A DNA stretch of 9,309 nt from NCBI GenBank assembly GCA_001717015.1, contig MAGV01000042.1, positions 5,950 through 15,258 of the forward strand, written 5' to 3'. Under the pieces are notes generated by a model. The model was not told where the DNA came from. It searched no databases and saw nothing but the letters and a program-made list of their open reading frames with translations. This DNA comes from Candidatus Methanosuratincola petrocarbonis (ex Vanwonterghem et al. 2016). Lineage in GTDB: Archaea > Thermoproteota > Methanomethylicia > Methanomethylicales > Methanomethylicaceae. Below, piece after piece: positions 1-6,042 of the stretch; position 1 is the stretch's first letter, and the number at the start of each line of letters is the position of its first letter. The position numbers and the translations under genes were made by a program.

Positions 1-455
1 GCAAGGAGCTTCCCGATCACGATGTTACCGGTGCCTTCGTCTTCAGGCGTCAGGAACCGGCCCTCCTCTAGGCTAGTTATCACGCCCCTCGAGTAATCCA
101 GCCCATCGGGATCTAGCCCGACGACCACGAAGGTGTACTGCCCTATTCCGGCGTACCCCCATGTCCGCTTGAGGACCTTCTCAATCCCGGGTATCTCGGA
201 GATCAAGCTGATGTAGGAGGAGTTGATCGGCTCCACCCTGCCGCCCTTGAGGTACTGGAGTGTCAAGTCAGGCGCGGACTGGACGCTTAGTTCAGCCTCC
301 CTCTCAAGCCCGTCCTTTGTGAAGAGGACCGCAGAGATCATTGTTGTTGCGACAAGGAAAGTGATCAGGATCACTGCAGTCCTCATCCGGTACCTCCTCA
401 GGCAGTCAAAAGAATAGTTCAGCAGGTTCTTGTGTTTCCTAATCATGTATCTCAT
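1..455 (-). CDS. ABC transporter permease, FtsX/MacB type (N-terminal part, runs off window)
   Basis: The 151 visible codons read as the start of an FtsX/MacB-family ABC permease. A short basic cytoplasmic leader (RKHKNLLNYSFDCLRRYRMR) is followed by one transmembrane helix at about residues 24-46. An extracytoplasmic domain follows, with the family-like stretch EEGRFLTPEDE at about 130-140. In this family the domain sits between helix 1 and three C-terminal helices, which would lie beyond the left edge together with any ATPase gene. Such permeases usually perform mechanotransmission or lipoprotein/peptide export rather than bulk uptake. I chose the ATG at 455 because it overlaps the preceding gene's stop in an ATGA arrangement, which suggests translational coupling; an in-frame ATG at 446 is the alternative. 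The family call is firm and the substrate is unknown. Confidence 0.8.
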   Translation of the reverse strand, partial: MRYMIRKHKNLLNYSFDCLRRYRMRTAVILITFLVATTMISAVLFTKDGLEREAELSVQSAPDLTLQYLKGGRVEPINSSYISLISEIPGIEKVLKRTWGYAGIGQYTFVVVGLDPDGLDYSRGVITSLEEGRFLTPEDEGTGNIVIGKLL

Positions 456-775
456 CCCTTAACAGCCGTGAAATTGAACCCCGGGATCGTCTCCCTGAAT
501 TCCCTGAGCCGCGTCGGTGTGTCTATGAAACTAGACGAGACGATGTAGTCGTAACCCCCAGGCACGTCGTACAGGGATCTCACGAAGACCTCTATCAGCG
601 GGTTCCTCGTCCCTTCGTAGTTCGTCCCTACCGCGATGCTCGGGAGAGCCACCACCTCCCGGAGCGCCCTGTCGTACTCACGCATGGACCACTGGGTCTC
701 GCTGTAGACCGAGACCGAGACGAGTGCTGCGGTCAGCACTATTGCCAGAACCGGCAGTAAAAGCACCTTTCTCAC
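452..775 (-). CDS. small membrane-anchored extracytoplasmic protein, unknown function
   Basis: This 107-residue protein starts with a short basic end (MRK) and a hydrophobic segment at about residues 4-23 that could be a membrane anchor or an uncleaved signal peptide. The rest (about 84 residues) is soluble and would face outside; it has no cysteine and one N-glycosylation sequon (NFT, residues 101-103). I do not recognise a family. The start is a GTG placed directly after the TGA of the upstream gene, with no gap, and its own TGA overlaps the permease ATG. It is therefore the middle gene of a coupled three-gene unit. An accessory subunit of the ABC permease is the simplest inference, from context only. 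The coupling on both sides makes it likely to be a real gene. Confidence 0.7.
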   Translation of the reverse strand: MRKVLLLPVLAIVLTAALVSVSVYSETQWSMREYDRALREVVALPSIAVGTNYEGTRNPLIEVFVRSLYDVPGGYDYIVSSSFIDTPTRLREFRETIPGFNFTAVKG

Positions 776-1258
776 TCATCGCCCCCCTGTCGGTATTATT
801 ATCAGGTACCTGAAGTCCCCCTCGAACCCCTTTGACGTGATCTCGACGACATTGTCCACGCCCGCCTGTATTAGCGTCACGAAGCAGCAGGAGGCAATAG
901 ACGTGTTAACGACGAGTGTCTGGTTTATGTAAGTCTCTCCCAGGGGTATCCCATTGAACTTGACGTCGATGTTGCCTACCTGCCTTATCGCGAGGGGTTG
1001 GACTCCAAGGACCATTATAGACTGGCCGCCCGCTCCAGCATAACCAAAGATATCCTTGATGGTCTGCCCCTCCACAATGGTGAAGTTCTCCGAGACGTAG
1101 GTCTGCTGGTCGACCCACCCCCTAGGAAGGACGACGGGCTGGAAAGGGCTGAAGTAAGGGTGGGCACTCAGGAAGACCGCCAGCAGGGCAACCACACCCA
1201 CGGTCGACACAGTCAGCACCACGAACATTGCCCTGAGGGGTTGTGAGACCTGTCTCAT
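776..1258 (-). CDS. membrane-anchored extracytoplasmic protein with a Cys-Cys pair, unknown function
   Basis: This 160-residue protein has an N-terminal helix at about residues 9-31 after a basic start (MRQVSQPLR), then an extracytoplasmic domain rich in predicted beta strands. The outer part has three N-glycosylation sequons (NFT 58-60, NQT 112-114, NTS 118-120) and its only cysteines, an adjacent pair at 124-125. No family is recognised. It is the first gene of the minus-strand unit leading to the FtsX/MacB-type permease, and the next gene starts immediately at its stop codon. A TATA-like element at about 1289-1296 predicts a transcript with only a few leader bases before the ATG. The Cys-Cys pair echoes the one in the divergent six-helix protein. 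A ligand-binding or accessory subunit is an inference. Confidence 0.7.
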   Translation of the reverse strand: MRQVSQPLRAMFVVLTVSTVGVVALLAVFLSAHPYFSPFQPVVLPRGWVDQQTYVSENFTIVEGQTIKDIFGYAGAGGQSIMVLGVQPLAIRQVGNIDVKFNGIPLGETYINQTLVVNTSIASCCFVTLIQAGVDNVVEITSKGFEGDFRYLIIIPTGGR

Positions 1259-1288
1259 TTTCGGGTCAACTATAGATTCTTTTGACCG

Positions 1289-1296
1289 TAAATAAA
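1289..1296 (-). promoter_or_regulatory. TATA box for the minus-strand ABC permease operon
   Basis: Read on the minus strand, the element is TTTATTTA, preceded by purine-rich sequence as expected of a BRE. Its centre is about 35 bases from the ATG at 1258, which predicts transcription starting roughly 8-10 bases before the start codon, so a nearly leaderless mRNA. Confidence 0.5.
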
Positions 1297-1352
1297 CCTT
1301 CCACTCCCTCTTTTGTTTTCAGAGTTCAATTCCAAGGGCCCCGGCACTACAC

Positions 1353-1360
1353 CTTTATAC
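1353..1360 (+). promoter_or_regulatory. TATA box for the six-helix membrane protein gene
   Basis: CTTTATAC lies about 42 bases before the ATG at 1399. The predicted transcription start is near 1382, giving a leader of about 17 bases with only a weak purine-rich ribosome site (AAAGGCGA). It faces away from the promoter at 1289-1296, so the two envelope gene sets share one 140-base divergent control region. Confidence 0.5.
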
Positions 1361-1398
1361 GACGCCATCCATTAAAAAAGTGAAAGGCGAAGCAGCAT

Positions 1399-2190
1399 AT
1401 GATTTGGACCCCCCTAACGACTGTTATGACAGTGCTGGGCATATTTGGCTTAGTGCTGGTTGTTTATGCATCAGGGAAGGCATACGCGATCAATAAGAGG
1501 ATATCAAAGGCTGGGCTGGAGGAGAAGTACATCCTCGAGAAGAACTACTACCTCCTCTCGACCGTTGTCTGGGTGATCCTTGTCTCCAGGATAGTCGCGA
1601 GCGGGCTCTTCTGGGCGACGAACGAGAGCCTGATACCGCTCATACCAGGGGCGATGTGCCAGTTCGGGGTCAGCCAGGCGGGGAGCCCCTACTCCTGGAT
1701 AGACACAGGGGTGAAGCTTGTGGTGATCTTCGCATACGGGATCTGGCTTGTGCTGGACCTACTCAACCGGCGGGTCAAGGGGAGCCCGCTGCTGTCGTCC
1801 CTCTCGAAAATATTCATATTGCTGGTGCCGCTTCTCCTCCTGGACACGATTCTCGACCTTGCTTTCTACTTCACGGTGAGCCCCGTGACTGTGCCGTGCT
1901 GCAGGACAGTCTTCACAGAGACGTCGCCGGTGCCATGCCCGTACTGCTTCGTGTTCCACGACGCGCCGATGTTCCTCGTCGTGATAGTCGCCTATGGGCT
2001 CTCCATAGCACTCGTGCTCTGGGGATTCGTGGTTAGGCACTACACCATGAAAGTCAGCGAGATGGAGGCCGTGGGGAACGATGCGATGAAGAAGCTTGTG
2101 ACGGTCGCATTAGTGTTCGCGGTGATCGGGACAGTCGCCCTCATACCGGCGATAATCCAAGTGCTGACAGGGGGCCCCTTGCTCCACTAG
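1399..2190 (+). CDS. six-helix membrane protein with five predicted extracytoplasmic cysteines, unknown function
   Basis: This 263-residue integral membrane protein has helices at about 6-28, 51-72, 103-122, 135-158, 190-211 and 232-256. Basic loops (KAYAINKRISK, NRRVKG, RHYTMK) fall after helices 1, 3 and 5. By the positive-inside rule both termini are outside and the loops after helices 2 and 4 are extracytoplasmic. All five cysteines fall in those two loops: C87 in the context AMCQFGVSQAG, then C167-C168 and a CPYC at 180-183. Such a cluster suits metal binding or disulfide/thiol chemistry. I do not recognise a named family. It is not a DsbB or VKOR match that I can support, although VKOR-like redox proteins also carry CxxC motifs. 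The gene is followed closely by a small anchored protein and is divergent from the ABC permease operon, which suggests a shared system. Confidence 0.75.
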   Translation: MIWTPLTTVMTVLGIFGLVLVVYASGKAYAINKRISKAGLEEKYILEKNYYLLSTVVWVILVSRIVASGLFWATNESLIPLIPGAMCQFGVSQAGSPYSWIDTGVKLVVIFAYGIWLVLDLLNRRVKGSPLLSSLSKIFILLVPLLLLDTILDLAFYFTVSPVTVPCCRTVFTETSPVPCPYCFVFHDAPMFLVVIVAYGLSIALVLWGFVVRHYTMKVSEMEAVGNDAMKKLVTVALVFAVIGTVALIPAIIQVLTGGPLLH

Positions 2191-2201
2191 GAGGCTTCGA
2201 A

Positions 2202-2606
2202 ATGGTCTCCAAGCGAGCAGCAGCAATAATAGCGGTGGTGATTGCAGGGGCCATCATATCGGCAGCAGCCTTGATCTACCTCAAGGGGCAGCAGGCTGCA
2301 CTGGTGGAGGAGACGAGGATCACCGTCAGCGGTGTTGATCTGAACAGGAGGACCAATACACTAGTCGGGGTCAATGTTACATCTTCGCTTGACCAGCAGG
2401 TCGGAATAAAATCGGCAAGCCTGGTAAAGATACAGTCAGGCATCACTGTCAATTCGAAAGTATTCTCACCCTCCAGTCAAGTTGCAGCCAACTCCCAGTC
2501 ATACATCCCGATCGGGTTCAGCCTAGATCCGGAGGGGGCGGACTACTTCCTGTACCTGCTGACTGACAGGGGCACGGTCGTTAAGCACAGGATCTCTTAC
2601 CCATGA
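2202..2606 (+). CDS. small membrane-anchored extracytoplasmic protein, unknown function
   Basis: This 134-residue protein has a basic start (MVSKR), one hydrophobic helix at about residues 7-27, and an external domain of about 105 residues whose alternating pattern (TRITVSGVDL, TLVGVNVTSS, SYIPIGFSL, YFLYLLTDRG) suggests a small beta sandwich. It has no cysteines and one sequon (NVT, 58-60). No class III (pilin-type) signal is visible, so I do not call it a pilin. It lies 11 bases after the six-helix protein, with a clear ribosome site GGAGG at 2190-2194 that overlaps the upstream stop codon, so the two genes form an operon. A T6 run follows its stop. Function is unknown; it is probably a partner of the six-helix protein. 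Confidence 0.7.
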   Translation: MVSKRAAAIIAVVIAGAIISAAALIYLKGQQAALVEETRITVSGVDLNRRTNTLVGVNVTSSLDQQVGIKSASLVKIQSGITVNSKVFSPSSQVAANSQSYIPIGFSLDPEGADYFLYLLTDRGTVVKHRISYP

Positions 2607-2612
2607 TTTTTT
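2607..2612 (+). terminator. T-run after the two-gene envelope operon
   Basis: Six T residues follow the TGA of the preceding gene directly. Short T-runs without a hairpin are the usual archaeal termination signal. This one is short, so the call is tentative. Confidence 0.35.
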
Positions 2613-2621
2613 CCATAAGCG

Positions 2622-2629
2622 ATTTATAG
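2622..2629 (+). promoter_or_regulatory. TATA box of the DUF134 gene (leaderless)
   Basis: ATTTATAG is centred about 26 bases before the ATG at 2652, so transcription should begin at or next to the start codon. This placement decides the start: the ATG at 2652 rather than the in-frame GTG at 2634, which would lie upstream of the predicted transcript. Confidence 0.6.
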
Positions 2630-2632
2630 TTG

Positions 2633-2646
2633 TGTGATAGATCACA
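2633..2646. promoter_or_regulatory. perfect 14-bp dyad, candidate operator
   Basis: The sequence is TGTGAT-AG-ATCACA, two perfect 6-base arms around a 2-base spacer. It lies between the TATA box and the start codon of the DUF134 gene. A protein bound here would block polymerase, so autorepression by the DUF134 product is the natural hypothesis. It resembles but does not match a bacterial CRP site, whose half-sites are further apart. Confidence 0.45.
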
Positions 2647-2651
2647 TATTC

Positions 2652-2963
2652 ATGCCGCGGGGTTTCTGCGAACGTTGCAGGAGGGGCTGCGTAGGGAGGA
2701 GACCGAAGAACGTCAACATCGCCAAGGTCCCGGAGGCGGAGGCGCTGGTTCCATTTCCTGGCGAGAAGGCGCCCCCGATCGAGCTCGACCTAGCTGAGCT
2801 CGAGGCGATGCGGCTGGTGGAGCTGGAGAAGCTCTCGTACGATGAGGCGGGCATGATTATGGGGGTATCCAGGAACACGATCTGGCGGCTGGTTGAGAGC
2901 GGGAAGGAGAAGATGATCTCCGCTTTCTTCGAGGGAAGGAAGCTCGAGCTGCACAGGGTCTGA
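2652..2963 (+). CDS. DUF134/UPF0251 family DNA-binding protein
   Basis: This protein has 103 residues from the ATG at 2652. The second half matches the DUF134 (UPF0251) pattern closely: an acidic ELDLAELEAMRLVELEKL segment at about 44-61, then a sigma-region-4-like helix-turn-helix at about 62-83 (YDEAGMIMGVSRNTIWRLV) and a basic tail ending GRKLELHRV. The family is believed to bind DNA, but its regulon is generally unknown. The N-terminus carries C6, C9 and C13 (CxxCxxxC), a plausible metal or Fe-S site, in a very basic stretch. The gene stands alone between a plus-strand operon and the convergent uppP. A leaderless promoter and a dyad just upstream suggest it controls itself. Confidence 0.85.
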   Translation: MPRGFCERCRRGCVGRRPKNVNIAKVPEAEALVPFPGEKAPPIELDLAELEAMRLVELEKLSYDEAGMIMGVSRNTIWRLVESGKEKMISAFFEGRKLELHRV

Positions 2964-3048
2964 CCAGCAACTGAAATACGCGCCTAGCTCCGCCAATACA
3001 ATGGGGGCTCCCTCGGACAAACAATGAGAATGCTTAGATTTTCAATGG

Positions 3049-3816
3049 TTAAGCCAGCGCATATGCCAGAACAGCGATGCCTAGCGCCGCGCAATAGAGT
3101 GAGAACAGGTAGAAACGATCCGAGAGGACTGTCCGCTTCACGACCCCAATTGAGGCGTACCCGACAAGGGAAGAGACCAAGAAACCGACCAAATATTCAA
3201 ATCCCAAGGACTCAATCGGGCTCCCGAGAAGCTCGAATACGAATGCGCCCAGGATCACGGGGATCGATAGGAGAAAGGAGAACCTGAATGCGGATCCCTT
3301 CTCGACCCCTGACATGAGCGCCGAGGAAATGGTCATGCCGCTCCTAGAGACGCCCGGGGCGATCGCTGCAGCCTGGAACACCCCTATCAGCAGGGCCCTC
3401 GCTCCGTCCACTCCCCGCTTCCCCCTGCGGACCTTAGAGAGTGCCAAGAAAGCAGCGGTGATTAGGAAGCCTATGCCCACAGCAAAGAGGCTCTGGAAGA
3501 GGCTCTCGAAGAGGTCGCTCAGCAGGTAGCCTGCCAGGAAAGCAGGCACCGTGCCTATTGCGATGAGCACCGCGGTTCTGAAGCCCTCCGACTTCGTCTC
3601 CATCGCCAGGAGGGGACGGGCAATCCCGAGCAGTTCCTTCCGGAAGTATGCGCAGACAGCCACCAGCGTCCCGAGGTGGAGGACCAGATCGAAGGATAGC
3701 GGTGCGCTCACCCCCATCGTCTCCTGCAGGAGCACGAGGTGCCCCGAGCTCGAGATCGGGAGCCACTCCGTTATCCCCTGGACTATGCCCAATATGACTG
3801 CGTGCACGAGATCCAA
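3049..3816 (-). CDS. uppP: undecaprenyl-diphosphatase family (UppP/BacA), polyprenyl-diphosphate phosphatase
   Basis: This 255-residue membrane protein has the two UppP signatures: QGITEWLPISSSGH at residues 13-26, with E17, and PGVSRSG at 154-160, with R158. Length and helix pattern fit the family. The enzyme dephosphorylates C55-type polyprenyl diphosphate on the outer face of the membrane. In an archaeon the substrate is probably a dolichyl-type diphosphate recycled from glycan transfer (inference). The start is a TTG at 3816, chosen because MDLVHAVILGIVQG matches where family members usually begin. A weak GGCGGT site precedes it. The gene starts 12 bases after the stop of the UspA-type gene and is likely co-transcribed with it. 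It converges with the DUF134 gene across about 85 bases, where I see no clear terminator. Confidence 0.93.
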   Translation of the reverse strand: MDLVHAVILGIVQGITEWLPISSSGHLVLLQETMGVSAPLSFDLVLHLGTLVAVCAYFRKELLGIARPLLAMETKSEGFRTAVLIAIGTVPAFLAGYLLSDLFESLFQSLFAVGIGFLITAAFLALSKVRRGKRGVDGARALLIGVFQAAAIAPGVSRSGMTISSALMSGVEKGSAFRFSFLLSIPVILGAFVFELLGSPIESLGFEYLVGFLVSSLVGYASIGVVKRTVLSDRFYLFSLYCAALGIAVLAYALA

Positions 3817-3828
3817 GCAGAGAACCGC

Positions 3829-4284
3829 CTATTGTCCTGATGTCTCCTGGTCTGGGCATGGCCTCACGACGAAGACGGGGCAAGGGGCGTTGTTCACCAC
3901 ACTGTTGGCGACGCTCCCCATCAGCAGCGCCCGAATCCTGCTCTGTCCGCGTGCTCCTATCACGATCATGTCAACGGACCTCTCCTTCGCCAGCTGGACG
4001 ATTCGCATCCCAGCGTTCCCGACCGAGAAGTCGAGTAATGTGGTCGGGCTCACGGACATCTCCTCGGCGGTCTTAACGGCGCTGTGGAGTATCGACTGCC
4101 CTGCCTCCTCGAGCTCCTTGGCTGCGACCTGGATCCCGCCCACATCCGAGACCGGCGGGATCGAGACGACGTGGAGCAGGAGCAGCTCGGATCCGAATGT
4201 CTTAGCGAAGTGGCACGCCCACTCAACAACCATTCTGGTCGCAGGCGACCCGTCCACGGGCACGAGTATTTTCCTGATCTCCAT
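3829..4284 (-). CDS. universal stress protein, UspA family (ATP-binding type)
   Basis: This 151-residue single-domain Usp protein begins with the usual strand KILVPVDGS (residues 5-13, including D11). It ends with the nucleotide-binding motif G-x2-G-x9-G-S at G110, G113, G123 and S124, followed by a PCPVFVVR strand. The motif marks it as the ATP-binding class, like archaeal MJ0577-type proteins, rather than the non-binding UspA class. It acts in the cytoplasm, presumably as a nucleotide-dependent stress signal or chaperone-like factor, and its partner is unknown. The ATG at 4284 has no good ribosome site. A TATA-like element about 25-30 bases upstream suggests a leaderless transcript, so it can probably be expressed apart from the radical SAM gene. 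The uppP gene follows 12 bases after its TAG. Confidence 0.93.
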   Translation of the reverse strand: MEIRKILVPVDGSPATRMVVEWACHFAKTFGSELLLLHVVSIPPVSDVGGIQVAAKELEEAGQSILHSAVKTAEEMSVSPTTLLDFSVGNAGMRIVQLAKERSVDMIVIGARGQSRIRALLMGSVANSVVNNAPCPVFVVRPCPDQETSGQ

Positions 4285-4306
4285 AAGTAATGAGTTGCCC
4301 GCATCG

Positions 4307-4315
4307 GATTAAAGG
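4307..4315 (-). promoter_or_regulatory. possible internal TATA box before the UspA-type gene
   Basis: On the minus strand the sequence reads CTTTAATCC and lies 25-30 bases before the ATG at 4284, inside the 39-base gap after the radical SAM gene. It predicts a leaderless uspA-uppP transcript. It is not a perfect box, so confidence is modest. Confidence 0.35.
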
Positions 4316-4323
4316 GTTTTGTC

Positions 4324-6027
4324 TCAGAACTCGAGGAATTGCGCAATCCGAGCGAGCTCTGGGACGTCTCCGAACATTTCCATGAAGGACTCGAGATCTT
4401 GGAATGGGCGGTTCAGCACTATCGATGCAGCTCTCTTAGCGCCCACGCCGGGTATGCCCTCGAGCTCCCTCAGCTCGAGCTCGTTTATCCGGACCGGGAA
4501 CCGCAGCCCACCGACTGACCTCGGACCATGCGAGAGAACCAAGACGTCGAGGAACCTCCCGACCTCGAGCTGCCGCGGTATCCCTACGAGCACGGGGTAT
4601 GACCCGACCTGGCGCCCCCAGGTCATCCCGCCCTGGACTAGCTCTGTCCGGACCGCCCTTAGTACTGTGAATGCGGGAACGACGCGCTTCATCATGGGGA
4701 GGTCGATCTCCTGCCTCACCTTGAGCTTGTGGGAGAGGAAGAGGTGGCGGTGCTTCCTGACCAAGTAGTCACCAGCGGACTCCATCCTCGTCGAAGGAAG
4801 GACCATCACCTGCCTCAGGTTCACGCGCCTGAAGAGCAGCCCCGAGTCCAGCGCTTCCTTCATGAACTCGAAGTTCTCCTCATACGTCTTTTTGGTTTCC
4901 CCCGGTAAACCGTAGACGAAATTGAGCCCGGGAAGGAGGTGTGGCATGCCGTTCTCACCCCTCTCCGCCCCGACACGGTTTATCAGGGAGACTGCCCTCA
5001 TTGCCCCCTCGTAATCGACCTTCAGGTTGTTCCTCCTGATGACCTCCTCGTCGACAGACTCTATGCCCAGCGCAGCCGTGTCACCAGGCGTGTGGTACTT
5101 CACAACCTCCTTTAGTGCCTCCTCGGAGAGCTCGGGGTGCTCTGCTACCGTGGCCGGGTTGCAGTTGTCTATGTGCAGCACCCGGAGGGATGGGGCAGCG
5201 CGTCGGATCGAGGAGAATAGCCGGCGTATCGCAGAAGGGTTCGGCGCAGGGCATGCGAGACCCTTGTCCCTCGATCCGTAAATAAGGAGGTCGGGCTGCC
5301 TCCCGATCCTGAAGTTCACGGCCCCCTCGGAGTTGAGGGCAGCAACCTCGCGGGCGATCCCCCTCACGGTCCTGAACTCAGGGTAGCCGTGGAGCGGCTC
5401 GGTGCAGAAGGAGCACCCTCCCAGAACTGACCGCGGGCACCCCCGGTAGGTCTCTATCTCGCAGACCAGCCCTTCCGGGAAGAACGGGTGCTGCCTGATC
5501 ACCCTGGCACCGCGCTCAGCGAAGGCGTCTGAACTGCCCGCGCTCTCTCGGACGGAGTCGAGTTCCACCCCCTCGCTGAAGTTCTCCTTCACAAGGCGAT
5601 GCACGACCACCTCGGGGTCCCCGGTGATTACAAAGTCGTAGAGGCCGGAGAGGTCTCTCTCTATGCTCCTGCTGCAACCGCCCCGACCGAAGCCGAAACG
5701 CACGGCTGGACCGCATATGGCTTTGTACCTGGATCCGAGCAGCCCGGGGATCCGGATCGCGTCGTTGTGGGTTGCAGGGGCCCCTGAGAGGTACTTCCCC
5801 GGCACAGTCACCCCGGCTATCAGGACCGAGAGTTCTGAGGAGGAAGATAAGCCTTTGAGCCTATCAGGGTCCCGCCTGGCTTCATCTATCGTCACGTAGA
5901 GGACGTCGGCCGCGGGTTCTGCAGTCCATACCGCACCGGCAACGTATCTGGGGTAGATGTCTATGAAAGGGGGGACGCCCAGCCCAGCGGGCTCGTCGGT
6001 ATACCCGTCGATTATGAGGATGCGCAT
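4324..6027 (-). CDS. radical SAM protein with N-terminal B12-binding-like domain and C-terminal helix-hairpin-helix (COG1031-like)
   Basis: This 567-residue protein has three parts. Residues 1-145 resemble the Rossmann-like B12-binding region found in many radical SAM enzymes (MRILIIDGYTDEP at the start, DFVITGDPEVVVHRL near 131-145). The radical SAM core runs from about 187 to 430, with an atypically spaced cluster motif C197-x7-C205-x2-C208, then FRIGRQPDLLIYG, ALGIESVDEEVI and NFVYGLPGET. The C-terminus has a helix-hairpin-helix (ELEGIPGVGAKRAASIVL, 521-538), a non-specific nucleic-acid-binding element. This architecture is that of the archaeal COG1031 Fe-S oxidoreductases, whose reaction is not known to me. 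The helix-hairpin-helix suggests a nucleic acid substrate (inference). The start is 15 bases after the thiL stop, so the two are probably one transcript. Confidence 0.88.
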   Translation of the reverse strand: MRILIIDGYTDEPAGLGVPPFIDIYPRYVAGAVWTAEPAADVLYVTIDEARRDPDRLKGLSSSSELSVLIAGVTVPGKYLSGAPATHNDAIRIPGLLGSRYKAICGPAVRFGFGRGGCSRSIERDLSGLYDFVITGDPEVVVHRLVKENFSEGVELDSVRESAGSSDAFAERGARVIRQHPFFPEGLVCEIETYRGCPRSVLGGCSFCTEPLHGYPEFRTVRGIAREVAALNSEGAVNFRIGRQPDLLIYGSRDKGLACPAPNPSAIRRLFSSIRRAAPSLRVLHIDNCNPATVAEHPELSEEALKEVVKYHTPGDTAALGIESVDEEVIRRNNLKVDYEGAMRAVSLINRVGAERGENGMPHLLPGLNFVYGLPGETKKTYEENFEFMKEALDSGLLFRRVNLRQVMVLPSTRMESAGDYLVRKHRHLFLSHKLKVRQEIDLPMMKRVVPAFTVLRAVRTELVQGGMTWGRQVGSYPVLVGIPRQLEVGRFLDVLVLSHGPRSVGGLRFPVRINELELRELEGIPGVGAKRAASIVLNRPFQDLESFMEMFGDVPELARIAQFLEF

Positions 6028-6042
6028 CTTGCCAGACAGCCC

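Noticed and set aside
2633..2646. Bacterial CRP site
   Set aside because: The half-sites are two bases closer than in the CRP consensus and the promoter is archaeal; kept only as a generic operator candidate.
2634..2651. GTG at 2634 as start of the DUF134 gene
   Set aside because: It lies upstream of the predicted transcription start and inside the dyad; the ATG at 2652 fits a leaderless mRNA.
3551..4312. 253-codon open frame on the plus strand opposite uppP and the UspA-type gene
   Set aside because: It lies antisense to two clearly conserved genes, has a Ser/Pro/Thr-rich composition typical of a shadow frame, and shows no domain.
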